DNA from: Nocardioides sp. dk884
GTDB taxonomy: Bacteria; Actinomycetota; Actinomycetes; Propionibacteriales; Nocardioidaceae
Length of the DNA: 64,000 nt
Assembly (NCBI RefSeq): GCF_009557055.1
Contig: NZ_CP045649.1
Location: 558,001-622,000 of the forward strand
Direction: 5' to 3'
Shown: positions 27,179 through 35,684 of the stretch, one piece after another
Position numbering within the stretch: position 1 is the first letter of the stretch
How the letters are laid out: each line of letters opens with the position of its first letter
Notes under the pieces: generated by a model
What the model saw: the letters and a program-made list of their open reading frames with translations, nothing else
What the model was told of the DNA's origin: nothing
Databases searched by the model: none
Made by a program: the position numbers and the translations under genes

Positions 27179-28146
27179 GCATCGAAGTCAAGGGAGTGAG
27201 CAAGCGGTTCGGTGACTTCGTCGCGCTCGACGACGTCAGCGTGTCGATCCCCAGCGGTCAGCTGACCGCCCTGCTCGGCCCCAGTGGTGGCGGCAAGTCC
27301 ACCCTGCTGCGGATCATCGCCGGCCTCGAGTCGGCCGACACCGGCAGCATCCTCATCGAGGGCGTCGAGGCGACCAACCTGCCCGCGCAGAAGCGCAACG
27401 TCGGCTTCGTCTTCCAGCACTACGCGGCGTTCAAGCACATGAGCGTCGCCAAGAACGTCGCGTTCGGCCTGGAGATCCGCAAGCGGCCCAAGGCCGACGT
27501 GGCCCGCCGGGTCGAGGAGCTCCTCGACCTGGTGCACCTCTCGCAGTTCGCCCACCGGCTGCCCGCGCAGCTCTCCGGCGGCCAGCGCCAGCGCATGGCC
27601 CTGGCGCGGGCCCTGGCGGTCGAGCCGAGCGTGCTGCTGCTCGACGAGCCGTTCGGTGCGCTGGACGCCAAGGTCCGCAAGGAGCTGCGCGACTGGCTGC
27701 GGCGCCTGCACGACGAGGTGCACGTGACGACGGTCTTCGTGACCCACGACCAGGAGGAGGCCCTCGAGGTCTCCGACGAGATCGTGGTGATCAACGAGGG
27801 GCGCGTGGAGCAGATCGGCACCCCCGACCAGCTCTACGACGAGCCGGCCAACGAGTTCGTGATGGGCTTCCTCGGTGAGGTGACGGTGCTGGACAACCTC
27901 CGGCTGCGCCCGCACGACATCGACGTCTCGCTGGTGCCCGGGGACCCGTTGTCCACGTCGGGCACGATCACCCGCCTGCTGCGGGTGGGCTTCGAGGTCC
28001 GCATCACCGTCACCACCGCCCAGGGCGACGTCACCGTGCTCATGACCCGCACCGGCGTACGTCAGCTCGGCCTGGCCGAGGGCCAGCAGGTCTGGCTGGC
28101 TCCTGCCGCCGGGGCCACCACGGCCCCGGTCCCGGTGGCGGGCTGA
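27175..28146 (+). CDS. cysA: Sulfate ABC transporter ATP-binding protein CysA
   Basis: ATPase that powers CysTW. It is 323 aa. Walker [10 protein letters not shown] is at residues 35-43, the signature [15 protein letters not shown] and Walker [13 protein letters not shown] follow, and [15 protein letters not shown] is the H-loop block. The C-terminal 80 residues form the TOBE-like regulatory domain typical of CysA. ATG 27175 fits the family N-terminus. It is the last gene of the operon, followed by a clear hairpin. Confidence 0.93.
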   Translation: MSIEVKGVSKRFGDFVALDDVSVSIPSGQLTALLGPSGGGKSTLLRIIAGLESADTGSILIEGVEATNLPAQKRNVGFVFQHYAAFKHMSVAKNVAFGLEIRKRPKADVARRVEELLDLVHLSQFAHRLPAQLSGGQRQRMALARALAVEPSVLLLDEPFGALDAKVRKELRDWLRRLHDEVHVTTVFVTHDQEEALEVSDEIVVINEGRVEQIGTPDQLYDEPANEFVMGFLGEVTVLDNLRLRPHDIDVSLVPGDPLSTSGTITRLLRVGFEVRITVTTAQGDVTVLMTRTGVRQLGLAEGQQVWLAPAAGATTAPVPVAG

Positions 28147-28166
28147 CGCCCGCCACCCCCCGAACG

Positions 28167-28207
28167 CCGCCCGCCTGAGGAGACTGCACCCCTTCTCAGG
28201 CGGGCGG
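28167..28207 (+). terminator. Hairpin terminator after cysA
   Basis: Perfect 13-bp stem (28167-28179 with 28195-28207), 15-nt loop, then TCCTGTTCTC. It lies between convergent cysA and yajQ and could serve both strands. Confidence 0.75.
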
Positions 28208-28253
28208 TCCTGTTCTCGGCCCGGGGGAAGCCCCCGTGCCCCCGGCGTACGGC

Positions 28254-28745
28254 TCAGCGGTAGTTGGTGAACTGCACCGCGAAGTCGAGGTCCTGACCCT
28301 TGACGAGGGAGATGACGGCCTGGAGGTCGTCGCGCTTCTTGGAGCTGACCCGCAGCTCGTCGCCCTGGATCTGCGCCTTGACGCCCTTGGGGCCCTCGTC
28401 GCGGATCAGCTTGGAGATCTTCTTGGCGTCCTCGGAGGAGATGCCCTCCTTGAGCGTGATCGAGATCTTGGACAGCTGCCCCGACGGACGCGGCTCGGAG
28501 GCGTCCAGGATCTTGAGGCTCACGTCGCGCTTGACGAGCTTGCCCTTGAAGACGTCGAGGACCGCGTTGGCGCGGTCGTCGGCGGAGGCGGAGATCTCGA
28601 TCGCCTGCTCGCCGGCCCACTCGATGGTGGCGCCGGTGCCCTTGAAGTCGAAGCGGGTGGCGATCTCGCGCGCGGTCTGGCCCAGCGCGTTGTCGACCTC
28701 CTGGCGGTCGATCTTGCTCACGATGTCGAACGACGAGTCGGCCAT
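28254..28745 (-). CDS. yajQ: YajQ-family nucleotide-binding protein
   Basis: 163-aa UPF0234 protein. It starts with [20 protein letters not shown] and carries the family blocks [33 protein letters not shown] and [12 protein letters not shown] at the C-terminus. Homologues bind RNA/tRNA, and Xanthomonas and Pseudomonas members bind cyclic di-GMP; neither role is shown here. I chose ATG 28745, with GAGGAGC about 6 nt upstream. The gene diverges from tRNA-Tyr and converges on the sulfate operon. Confidence 0.92.
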   Translation of the reverse strand: MADSSFDIVSKIDRQEVDNALGQTAREIATRFDFKGTGATIEWAGEQAIEISASADDRANAVLDVFKGKLVKRDVSLKILDASEPRPSGQLSKISITLKEGISSEDAKKISKLIRDEGPKGVKAQIQGDELRVSSKKRDDLQAVISLVKGQDLDFAVQFTNYR

Positions 28746-28801
28746 GACTGCTCCTCGGTTGGGCCGGGGCCGTCCCGACCGGGACGGACACCCCGGCATT
28801 T

Positions 28802-28830
28802 TTCATCTGCGGTTGTGCCTACGCTATTGT
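28802..28830 (+). promoter_or_regulatory. Promoter candidate for tRNA-Tyr
   Basis: TATTGT (28825-28830) is a good -10; TTCATC (28802-28807), 17 bp upstream, is a weak -35. It is placed 45 bp before the tRNA. Confidence 0.4.
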
Positions 28831-28875
28831 TTCGTCTCGTTGTCGTCCCGCCAAGCCGGGCCGGCAGCACCATGA

Positions 28876-28958
28876 GGCAGGTTGCCCGAGCGGCCAATGG
28901 GAGCGGACTGTAAATCCGTCGGCTTACGCCTTCGAAGGTTCGAATCCTTCACCTGCCA
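28876..28958 (+). tRNA. tRNA-Tyr (GTA)
   Basis: 83-nt class II tRNA with a long variable arm. The 7-bp acceptor GGCAGGT pairs with ACCTGCC (28951-28957). The anticodon loop CTGTAAA reads GTA, and the T-arm GGTTCGAATCC is intact. CCA is not encoded. Confidence 0.95.
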
Positions 28959-28963
28959 CAGCA

Positions 28964-28993
28964 GCGCCCCCGGTCCACCAGGACCGGGGGCGC
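28964..28993 (+). terminator. Terminator after tRNA-Tyr
   Basis: Perfect 13-bp stem, loop ACCA, followed by TTGTGGTTTT, one of the few T-rich tails in the window. Confidence 0.85.
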
Positions 28994-29062
28994 TTGTGGT
29001 TTTCGGGGTACACCGCGCTCGCGGAGCGCCCCGCAGGGCGGTGACGAAACGAACAACCGCCC

Positions 29063-29079
29063 GGACTGCACAACAGTCC
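29063..29079. promoter_or_regulatory. Palindrome GGACTG-N5-CAGTCC before the MFS gene
   Basis: Perfect 6-bp arms with a 5-bp spacer, ending 11 bp before the -10 hexamer of the exporter gene. A repressor bound here would block RNA polymerase. The downstream TetR protein is the natural candidate. Confidence 0.45.
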
Positions 29080-29090
29080 ACATGGTCGGT

Positions 29091-29096
29091 TAGCGT
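29091..29096 (+). promoter_or_regulatory. -10 hexamer TAGCGT for leaderless MFS gene
   Basis: TAGCGT ends 7 nt before ATG 29104; there is no Shine-Dalgarno. Confidence 0.5.
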
Positions 29097-29103
29097 CCAT
29101 CGC

Positions 29104-30645
29104 ATGACTCAGGAGACCGCCGCTCCGGCATCCGAGGCGCCAGCGCGCGCCGGGCGACGCGAGTGGGCAGCGCTCGGCGTGCTGGTGCTCGTGGTGATGC
29201 TGCTGGCGATCGACGGCACCGTGCTCTACCTCGCGGTCCCGTCGCTGAGCGCCGACCTCGCCCCGTCCTCGAGCCAGCTGCTGTGGATCGGCGACATCTA
29301 CTCCTTCGTGCTGGCCGGGCTGTTGATCACGATGGGCAACGTCGCCGACCGGATCGGGCGCAAGCGACTGCTGCTCATCGGTAGCGCGGCGTTCGGCACC
29401 GCCTCGGTGCTGGCGGCGTTCTCGCCCGATGCCGGCACCCTGATCGCGGCACGCGCGCTGCTCGGCGTCGCCGGGGCGACCCTGATGCCCTCGACCCTGT
29501 CGATCGTGCGCTCGATGTTCGCCGACGCTGCGCAGCGCACCCGCGCGATCGCGCTCTGGTCGGTGGGCGCGACGGCGGGCGCCGCCCTCGGACCGCTGGT
29601 CGGCGGCGTGCTGCTGGAGCACTTCTGGTGGGGATCGGTGTTCCTCATCAACGTGCCGGTGATGATCGTCGCGCTGGTCGCCGGCTGGTTCCTGCTGCCG
29701 GAGTCGCGCGGCCGCGCCGGGCAGCGCATCGACCTGGCCTCCTCGGTGCTGTCGATCCTGGCGATCGTGCCGCTCGTGTACGCCGTCAAGCACTGGATCG
29801 CCAGCGGCTTCGACGCCGTGGTCGTCGCGGCCCTCGTCCTCGGGCTGGTGGCGGGGTGGGTCTTCCTGCGGCGTCAGGCGCGGCTCGCCGTACCGCTGCT
29901 CGACGTCTCGCTGTTCCGGGTCCCCGCCTTCAGCGGAGCGGTCGCTGCCAACCTGCTCTCGATCTTCGCCTTCCTGGGTCTGCTGTTCTTCTTCTCCCAG
30001 TACCTGCAGCTGGTGCGCGGCCTCGGGCCGCTCCAGGCCGGCCTGGCCGAGCTGCCCGCGACATTGGCCTCGATCGTCGTGATCGCCCTGATCGGCGTGC
30101 TGCTCGCACGACTGGGTGCGGGGCGTGCCATCAGCACGGGCCTCGCGGTGGCGGCGGTGGGCCTGGCCGGCATCAGTGCCACGGCCACCTGGGACACCTT
30201 CTGGGGCCTCGGGCTGGCCCTTGCGGTCATGGGTCTGGGCGTCGGGATCGCGATGACCCTGTCGACCGACGCCGTGGTCAGCGCGGTGCCGAAGGACCGG
30301 GCCGGCGCAGCGTCGGCCATCGCCGAGACCGCCTACGAGCTGGGCGCGGCGCTCGGCATCGCGCTGCTGGGGTCGTTGCAGATGGCGATGTACCGCGCCC
30401 GCCTCGACCTGCCGGCGGACCTGGAGCCGGCGGCCATCGACACGGTGAGCGACTCGCTGGCGACGACTGTCGTCACCATCGAGGACGCAGCGGTGGTCAT
30501 GGCCGCGCAGGAGGCCTTCACCTCCGCGATGCAGACGACGGCGATGGTGGCGGCCGCGATCCTCCTGCTCGCCGCGGTGGTCGCGTGGCGCATGATTCCG
30601 TCCGTGATCACGGTGGGGAGGAAGGTGGGCCACGGCGATGGGTGA
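29104..30645 (+). CDS. MFS multidrug exporter (EmrB/QacA, DHA2 type)
   Basis: 513-aa proton-coupled exporter with about 14 helices. The first helix block DGTVLYLAVPSLSADLAPSS is typical of DHA2 transporters, and the loop 2-3 motif GNVADRIGRKR (motif A) is present, followed by ARALLGVAGATLMPSTL (motif C-like region). It most resembles the SmvA/LfrA branch for quaternary-ammonium and quinolone export, though the substrate is not readable. ATG 29104 fits the -10 hexamer and the family start. It overlaps the TetR gene by 8 bp, so the exporter and its likely repressor share an mRNA controlled from the palindrome upstream. Confidence 0.88.
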   Translation: MTQETAAPASEAPARAGRREWAALGVLVLVVMLLAIDGTVLYLAVPSLSADLAPSSSQLLWIGDIYSFVLAGLLITMGNVADRIGRKRLLLIGSAAFGTASVLAAFSPDAGTLIAARALLGVAGATLMPSTLSIVRSMFADAAQRTRAIALWSVGATAGAALGPLVGGVLLEHFWWGSVFLINVPVMIVALVAGWFLLPESRGRAGQRIDLASSVLSILAIVPLVYAVKHWIASGFDAVVVAALVLGLVAGWVFLRRQARLAVPLLDVSLFRVPAFSGAVAANLLSIFAFLGLLFFFSQYLQLVRGLGPLQAGLAELPATLASIVVIALIGVLLARLGAGRAISTGLAVAAVGLAGISATATWDTFWGLGLALAVMGLGVGIAMTLSTDAVVSAVPKDRAGAASAIAETAYELGAALGIALLGSLQMAMYRARLDLPADLEPAAIDTVSDSLATTVVTIEDAAVVMAAQEAFTSAMQTTAMVAAAILLLAAVVAWRMIPSVITVGRKVGHGDG

Positions 30646-31210
30646 GCGAGAGCTGGTCCGCGACCGGGAGCGCACCCGCCGCGCGATCCTCGAGGCCGCG
30701 GAGCGGGCGATCGTGCACAAGGGGACGAAGGTCAGCCTGGCGGAGATCGCCGCGCTCGCCGGGGTGACCAAGAGCGGGCTGATGCACCACTTCGCGACCC
30801 GCGACGACCTGACCGCTCACCTCGTCGAGCACATCTGCGCGCGCATGTGGCAGGAGGTCCGCGCGCACGTCGACCTCAGCGAGAACCGGCCGGGCAAGTT
30901 CACCCGCGGCTACGTCCGCGCCCTCACCGGCGGCAGCGAGTACGTCACGCGCATCTTCAGCCCCAGTGGCCTGCTCGCCACGCTGGGCTCGCTCGACGCC
31001 GAGCTCACCGCGCCGTTCGAGGAGGAGGACGCCCGCGCCTGGAACGCGGCGTTCGACGCCGACGGGCTGCCCGCCGGGCGCGCACTCGCCGTGCGGTACG
31101 CCGCGGAGGGGCTGGCGGCCGCCGTCAACACGCCGTACCTCACGGCCGATCAGCTGGCCGACGCCCGAGCGGAGCTCCTGGCGCTCACGGAGGTCGACGC
31201 GGCGCCTTGA
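30638..31210 (+). CDS. TetR-family transcriptional regulator
   Basis: 190-aa one-component regulator. The N-terminal helix-turn-helix spans residues 11-57 (RTRRAILEAAERAIVHKG, then VSLAEIAALAGVTKSGLMHH). The C-terminal ligand domain has no recognisable signature. ATG 30638 lies inside the end of the exporter gene, so the pair is co-transcribed and co-translated. By family rule it should repress the exporter promoter and release it on ligand binding; the palindrome at 29063 is the proposed operator. Confidence 0.88.
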   Translation: MGERELVRDRERTRRAILEAAERAIVHKGTKVSLAEIAALAGVTKSGLMHHFATRDDLTAHLVEHICARMWQEVRAHVDLSENRPGKFTRGYVRALTGGSEYVTRIFSPSGLLATLGSLDAELTAPFEEEDARAWNAAFDADGLPAGRALAVRYAAEGLAAAVNTPYLTADQLADARAELLALTEVDAAP

Positions 31211-31279
31211 TGCGTCAGACATCCTCGGGTTCACTGGCGCTCCCCGGGCGAGCGACGCCCCCGCTCCTGTGAGGTGAGG

Positions 31280-31882
31280 ATGTCCCTGTCCGGCGACACG
31301 ACCGCCCTGCTCGTGGTCGACATGCAGAACGGCTTCCTCGACCCCGCCGGGTCCATGGCCAGGATGGGCATGCCCCACGAGAGCCTGCTGCCCGCGATCG
31401 TGGGGTGCGAGCGGCTCGTCGCGGGCGCCCGTGCGGCCGGGATTCCGGTCATCTTCACGCGCTACGTGTACCTGCCCGGCCACCTCGACGGTGGGCTCCT
31501 GCCCACCGAGCTCCTCCCGCAGATGCGGGAGGTCGACGCGCTGGTCACCGGCACCTGGGACGCCGAGATCATCCCGGCCCTGACACCGCGGGCGGGGGAG
31601 GTCGTCATCGACAAGTCACGTCCCAGCTCGTTCTACGGCACCCAGCTCGAGCCGGTGCTCACCAGCCAGGGGATCCGGCAGCTGGTGATCGCGGGCGTGA
31701 CCACCAACATCTGCGTGGAGACCACCGCACGCGACGCGGGGCAGCGCGACTACCGGGTGCACGTGCCCGCCGACGCCTGCGCGGAGTACGACAAGGCGCG
31801 CCACGACCACGCGCTGACCACGATCGGCTTCACCTTCGGGTGGGTGACTTCCGTCGAGGACGTGCTGGCGCACTGGTCCTGA
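31280..31882 (+). CDS. Cysteine hydrolase, isochorismatase family
   Basis: 200-aa alpha/beta hydrolase of the isochorismatase/nicotinamidase fold. The catalytic triad is readable: Asp14 (LLVVDMQNGF), Lys112 (VIDKSRPSSF) and Cys145 (TTNICVETTARDA), with the cis-peptide before the Cys. The TNICVETT context resembles amidohydrolase members (RutB, biuret or N-carbamoyl hydrolases) at least as much as isochorismatases, so the substrate is open. I chose ATG 31280 over GTG 31274 because GAGGTGAGG precedes it. It is 69 bp after tetR and converges with an esterase. Confidence 0.85.
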   Translation: MSLSGDTTALLVVDMQNGFLDPAGSMARMGMPHESLLPAIVGCERLVAGARAAGIPVIFTRYVYLPGHLDGGLLPTELLPQMREVDALVTGTWDAEIIPALTPRAGEVVIDKSRPSSFYGTQLEPVLTSQGIRQLVIAGVTTNICVETTARDAGQRDYRVHVPADACAEYDKARHDHALTTIGFTFGWVTSVEDVLAHWS

Positions 31883-31922
31883 CGCCCCCGGTACGTCCGC
31901 TGCGACGACTGCCGTCTCGGGC

Positions 31923-33587
31923 TCAGCCCAGCCACATGTCGCAGTGGTGCTCGGCGACGAACGCGTCTCCCGCGATCACCCGGGTACGCCCGCCGGCGAG
32001 GAACAGCAGCCGCTGCTCGCCGGACCCGGTGCGGAACCGGGGCCAGGCGCCGACGTCCCTGCCGGTCGGGCGCCCGGTGTGGGCCAGTCGTGACCAGTGG
32101 CCGATCATCACTCCGCTGAGCCGGAGCTGCGCCCGATTGAGCGAGCCGACGATCTCGGACTGCCACAGGTAGGGCAGCTCGGCCGAGTGCCCGGAGCCGA
32201 TCCGGTACGACGGCGGGATGGTCATGTACGGGCGCAGCGGCGCCGTCTCGTCGCGGAACTCATAGGTCCAGGTCGGGGTGAACCGCGAGATCGACCGGGT
32301 GACGGGCAGCGCCGTGCAGACCCGGTCGTCGGTCTGCACCTTGGCCCGCGCCACACCCGGAGTGCGGTAGTCCGAGAGCGGGTACTCCGCGAGGATCTCC
32401 GCCGCCCGCTCGCCGTACGCCTTCTCGATCTGGGCGACGTACGACGCGGGGGTCACCGGCTGGCGGACCATGTCGTTGGCCTCGTAGACGAAGGCGCGGC
32501 CCTCGTTGCGGACGTTGCCGATGATCACCGGCACCCGGTTGAACCGTCCGCTGGCGAACGCGTCCTTCGGCAGCAGCGGCAGGTCGCTGCCGCCGGCGAC
32601 GGTGCTCGATCCGGTGCCGGTCGCGGCCTGGGCGTCGAGGAGGTCCGCGACGCTCGTGGCGCGCAGGCAGGCCAGCGCCGTGTCGGCGTCGGGACACCCG
32701 GCGGCCTCGGCGAACCGCAGTCCGGCAGCGTGCGACTCCTCGCGCGTCAGGGCGTTCCCGCAGGACCCGGCGCTCTGGACCACGGCGGCGGAGAAGAGCC
32801 CGGCGGCCGAGGGCGAGGCGAGCAGCCAGCACACCGCTCCGGCGCCCGCCGACTGGCCGGCGATCGTCACGCGCCGGCGGTCACCGCCGAACGCGGCGAT
32901 GTTGCGCTGGACCCAGCGCAGCGCCTCGACCTTGTCGAGGTTGGCGTAGTTGCCGCCGGATCGGCCGTCGGCAGTCTCGACGTCGAGCCCGGGGAGGTTG
33001 AGGCCGCCCAGCACGCCGAGGCGGTAGTTGACGGTGACGACCACGGAGTCGCCCTGGTCGGCCATCCGGACCGGTGCGGCGTCGGTCGCGGCGCCGTTGA
33101 TCCCGCCGCCGCCGTGGAAGAACACCTGGACCGGGCGCTTCCCGGTGGCCCTGCGGGGCGTGTAGACGTTGAGGAACAGGCAGTCCTCGGCACGGCTGGC
33201 CGCATGTCCCGGTCGCCAGAAGACGGCCAGCTGGGCGCACTCGGCCCCCGGCCTCAACGCCGTGCGCGTGCCGGTCCACGGCCGCTGCGGCCTCGGTGCT
33301 CCCCAACGGGCGGCCGGGACGGCGTACCGGATGCCGCTGAAGACGCGGTGGTTCTGCTTCACGGCTCCGCGCAGGCGTCCGTCGCGGGTGCGCACGGTGG
33401 CGCCGGCGTAGACCTTGTCCGTCGTTGCCGTGCTCGTCGCCGCCCGGCCGACGGCCGGCTCGTCGGGAGCCGTGGACGCGAGGGCGCTCGCAGGTACGGC
33501 GAGGGCGGCTGCGAGGCCGACCCCCAGTCCGATGTGGAGGGTGTGGCGGGCGAACGCCCGCGGGATCCTGAGCCGATCTGTTCTCAA
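31923..33587 (-). CDS. Secreted type-B carboxylesterase, copy 1
   Basis: 554-aa alpha/beta hydrolase with an N-terminal signal peptide (basic stretch, hydrophobic core at about residues 18-36, Ala-rich cleavage region). The type-B landmarks are EDCLFLNVYTP, FFHGGGGINGAA (oxyanion hole), VVVTVNYRLGVLGGL and GQSAGAG with nucleophile Ser246. The acid is the Glu in GNVRNEG and the His is in GSGHSAELPYLW. The only usable start is a TTG at 33587 with GGAGGAG about 7 nt upstream. Two paralogues follow at 33687 and 35685. The substrate is some extracellular ester, not further defined. Confidence 0.88.
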   Translation of the reverse strand: MRTDRLRIPRAFARHTLHIGLGVGLAAALAVPASALASTAPDEPAVGRAATSTATTDKVYAGATVRTRDGRLRGAVKQNHRVFSGIRYAVPAARWGAPRPQRPWTGTRTALRPGAECAQLAVFWRPGHAASRAEDCLFLNVYTPRRATGKRPVQVFFHGGGGINGAATDAAPVRMADQGDSVVVTVNYRLGVLGGLNLPGLDVETADGRSGGNYANLDKVEALRWVQRNIAAFGGDRRRVTIAGQSAGAGAVCWLLASPSAAGLFSAAVVQSAGSCGNALTREESHAAGLRFAEAAGCPDADTALACLRATSVADLLDAQAATGTGSSTVAGGSDLPLLPKDAFASGRFNRVPVIIGNVRNEGRAFVYEANDMVRQPVTPASYVAQIEKAYGERAAEILAEYPLSDYRTPGVARAKVQTDDRVCTALPVTRSISRFTPTWTYEFRDETAPLRPYMTIPPSYRIGSGHSAELPYLWQSEIVGSLNRAQLRLSGVMIGHWSRLAHTGRPTGRDVGAWPRFRTGSGEQRLLFLAGGRTRVIAGDAFVAEHHCDMWLG

Positions 33588-33641
33588 CGTGCTTCTCCTC
33601 CGTTGTGCCGCGCGGGGCGCGGGCGTGGATGACCGGACGGG

Positions 33642-33679
33642 CCGCGCGGGCCCGGGCGACGAGGCCCGGGCCCGCGCGG
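33642..33679 (-). terminator. Hairpin between esterase copies 2 and 1
   Basis: Perfect 16-bp GC stem with a 6-nt loop, starting 7 bp past the stop of esterase copy 2. It suggests copies 1 and 2 are separate transcripts. Confidence 0.65.
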
Positions 33680-33686
33680 TCGCGGC

Positions 33687-35339
33687 TCAGGGCGCCGGTG
33701 CGACCTCGTCCCACAGGGCGCAGCCGTGCTGCGCGTCGATCGCCGCGTGGGTCACGACCCGTGCCGTGGGGGCGGTGAACTGCAGCATCCGACCCTGGGG
33801 GCGGTAGCGCGGCCATTGCGGCGCGTAGCGCGGGTCGGGGCTGCCGTCGCGGGCGAACTCGCCCCAGTAGCTGATCATCTGGTCGGAGAGCGCGAGCTGG
33901 TCGGTGGACAGCGGCAGCGAGGTGCCGAGGTAGTCCCACAGGTAGCCCAGCTCGTTCACGTGGGTCGCGCCGAAGGGGTAGTCGGTGTCGAGCAGCCAGA
34001 TCGAGGTGAACGGCGGCCCGTCCTGCTCGGCGAACTCGTAGGCGTAGGTCCTGGTGTCCGCGCCCAACCGGTCGCGCAGGGTCTGATCGCGGCACGCCCG
34101 CTGGTCGCTCTGGACGTCGCCCCACGCGACGGTGGGGGAGAAGTAGTCCTCCACCTGGTACGCCGCGCGGACGCGGTCGGCCTGCTCGCCGTACGTCGTG
34201 GTGACGAGCTCGTCGAACATCTCAGGGGTGATCGGGTTGCCGACGTAGTCGTAGGCGCCGAAGACGCTCTGCTGGGACTCATCGGAGTTCGCGCCCACGA
34301 TGACCGGGAGATCGGTGAGCCGGCGGGCCTTCATCAGCTCGACCGGGTCCCGCGGCAGCACCCGGGTGCCGGCCACGGGTCCGGACTGGCGCACGGTGGT
34401 CTGCGCGGCCAGGACCTCGGCGGGCGAGGCAGCGCGCAGGCAGGCGACCTGGGTGGCGGGATCGGTGCAGCCCAGCTCGGCAGCGAACCGCTCGCCACTG
34501 GTCCGGGCGGCCTCGAGGGTCCGCGCCGGGTTGCCACCGCCGCTGTGGAGCGCGGCGCGGTCGAAGAGGCCACGGGCGCCGGGCGAGGCCAGCTGCGCCA
34601 CCGTGTTGCTGGCGCCGGCGGACTGCCCGGCGAGGGTGACGTTGTTCGGGTCGCCGCCGAAGGACCGGATGTTGCGCTGGACCCAGCGCAGCGCGGCCTG
34701 CTGGTCGAGCAGCCCGAAGTTGCCGGTCGAGCCGTCCCGGTTGTCGGCCTCCAGCGCCGGCGTGTCCAGCCAGCCCATCGCGCCGATGCGGTAGTTGATG
34801 GTCACGTAGACGACGTCTCGACGGGTCACGAACTTCGACGGATCGGTGTCGCGCCCGGCCCCGCCCACGTTGCCGCCGCCGTGGTTCCACACGAACACCG
34901 GCAGGTTCTTCGAGCGGCTCCCGCTGGGCCGGTAGACGTTGAGGTAGAGGCAGTCCTCGGTCAGGGTGGGCTGGTCGTAGCCGGGGTCCCAGCCGGTGCC
35001 CTGCACGCAGGACCCGCCGAACTCGGTGGCGTCGCGGACCCCCGACCAGGCCCGCGCCGGCCGGGGCGCCCGCCAGCGCAGGTCGCGCACCGGCGGAGCG
35101 GCGTACGGGATGCCCTTGAACGAGGTCACCATCGCTGCCGCCTCACCCCGGACCAGACCCTTGTCCGTGCGGACGACGGGGTGTTGGCCCCGGAACGCCT
35201 CGCGACCAGGCGACGACGAGGAGCTTCGCTGCTCGCCGGGGGCACCGCTGACGAGCGCGCTCGCCGGCACCGTGACGGCCGTCGCGAGCGCCGCGCTGAG
35301 CACGGCCACCCGCCAGGTCTTCCATCGTTGTGCTCTCAC
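33687..35339 (-). CDS. Secreted type-B carboxylesterase, copy 2
   Basis: 550 aa, same architecture as copy 1: signal peptide (AVLSAALATAVTVPASALVSG), EDCLYLNVYRPSG, WNHGGGNVGG oxyanion region, VYVTINYRIGAMGWLDTPAL and GQSAGAS with nucleophile Ser240. The acid is the Glu in GANSDES and the His is in GATHVNELGYLW. I chose GTG 35339 with GGAGACCAGG just upstream; an in-frame ATG at 35435 would add a non-signal-like leader. The promoter should be in the 345-bp gap shared with divergent copy 3, which holds a CRP-type palindrome. Confidence 0.88.
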   Translation of the reverse strand: MRAQRWKTWRVAVLSAALATAVTVPASALVSGAPGEQRSSSSSPGREAFRGQHPVVRTDKGLVRGEAAAMVTSFKGIPYAAPPVRDLRWRAPRPARAWSGVRDATEFGGSCVQGTGWDPGYDQPTLTEDCLYLNVYRPSGSRSKNLPVFVWNHGGGNVGGAGRDTDPSKFVTRRDVVYVTINYRIGAMGWLDTPALEADNRDGSTGNFGLLDQQAALRWVQRNIRSFGGDPNNVTLAGQSAGASNTVAQLASPGARGLFDRAALHSGGGNPARTLEAARTSGERFAAELGCTDPATQVACLRAASPAEVLAAQTTVRQSGPVAGTRVLPRDPVELMKARRLTDLPVIVGANSDESQQSVFGAYDYVGNPITPEMFDELVTTTYGEQADRVRAAYQVEDYFSPTVAWGDVQSDQRACRDQTLRDRLGADTRTYAYEFAEQDGPPFTSIWLLDTDYPFGATHVNELGYLWDYLGTSLPLSTDQLALSDQMISYWGEFARDGSPDPRYAPQWPRYRPQGRMLQFTAPTARVVTHAAIDAQHGCALWDEVAPAP

Positions 35340-35684
35340 CCTGGTCTCCTCCGAGAAAGGCGTTCCCGGTGGAGCGCTGCGGAGCCCGAGAACCGACGTA
35401 TGGGTCCCGACGACTCCGCCGTCGAGGTGACGCACGTCACAGGCGGAGGCTAAGAGGTGGTAGCAGGGGTGTCAAGGAACGTCAGATCGCGCACAGAATC
35501 TTCAACCCATGAACGTTTTTCGGGGACGTGCGGCGAGGTGTACGGAATTGCTGTCGACTCTTGACGCCGGTTCGCGCTCGCTGGCACCGTCGGGCCACGG
35601 CTCCCGCTGCCCGGCTGGTGGCGCTCGGCCGGTCCGGTCTCGGTGTTCCCCGGTCTCGGGGAAGGAAGCAAGGGAGCTGTCCTC
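35340..35684. other. Divergent intergenic region between esterase copies 2 and 3
   Basis: 345 bp without a supportable gene. It includes an AT-richer stretch (about 35480-35570) and a CRP-type palindrome (listed separately). It presumably carries the promoters of both esterases. Confidence 0.65.
35426..35441. promoter_or_regulatory. CRP/GlxR-type palindrome between the esterases
   Basis: GGTGA-N6-TCACA; the inner 14 bp, GTGACGCACGTCAC, are a perfect palindrome. It lies 86 bp from esterase copy 2 and 243 bp from copy 3. The half-sites are the same as at the nuo operon. Confidence 0.42.
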
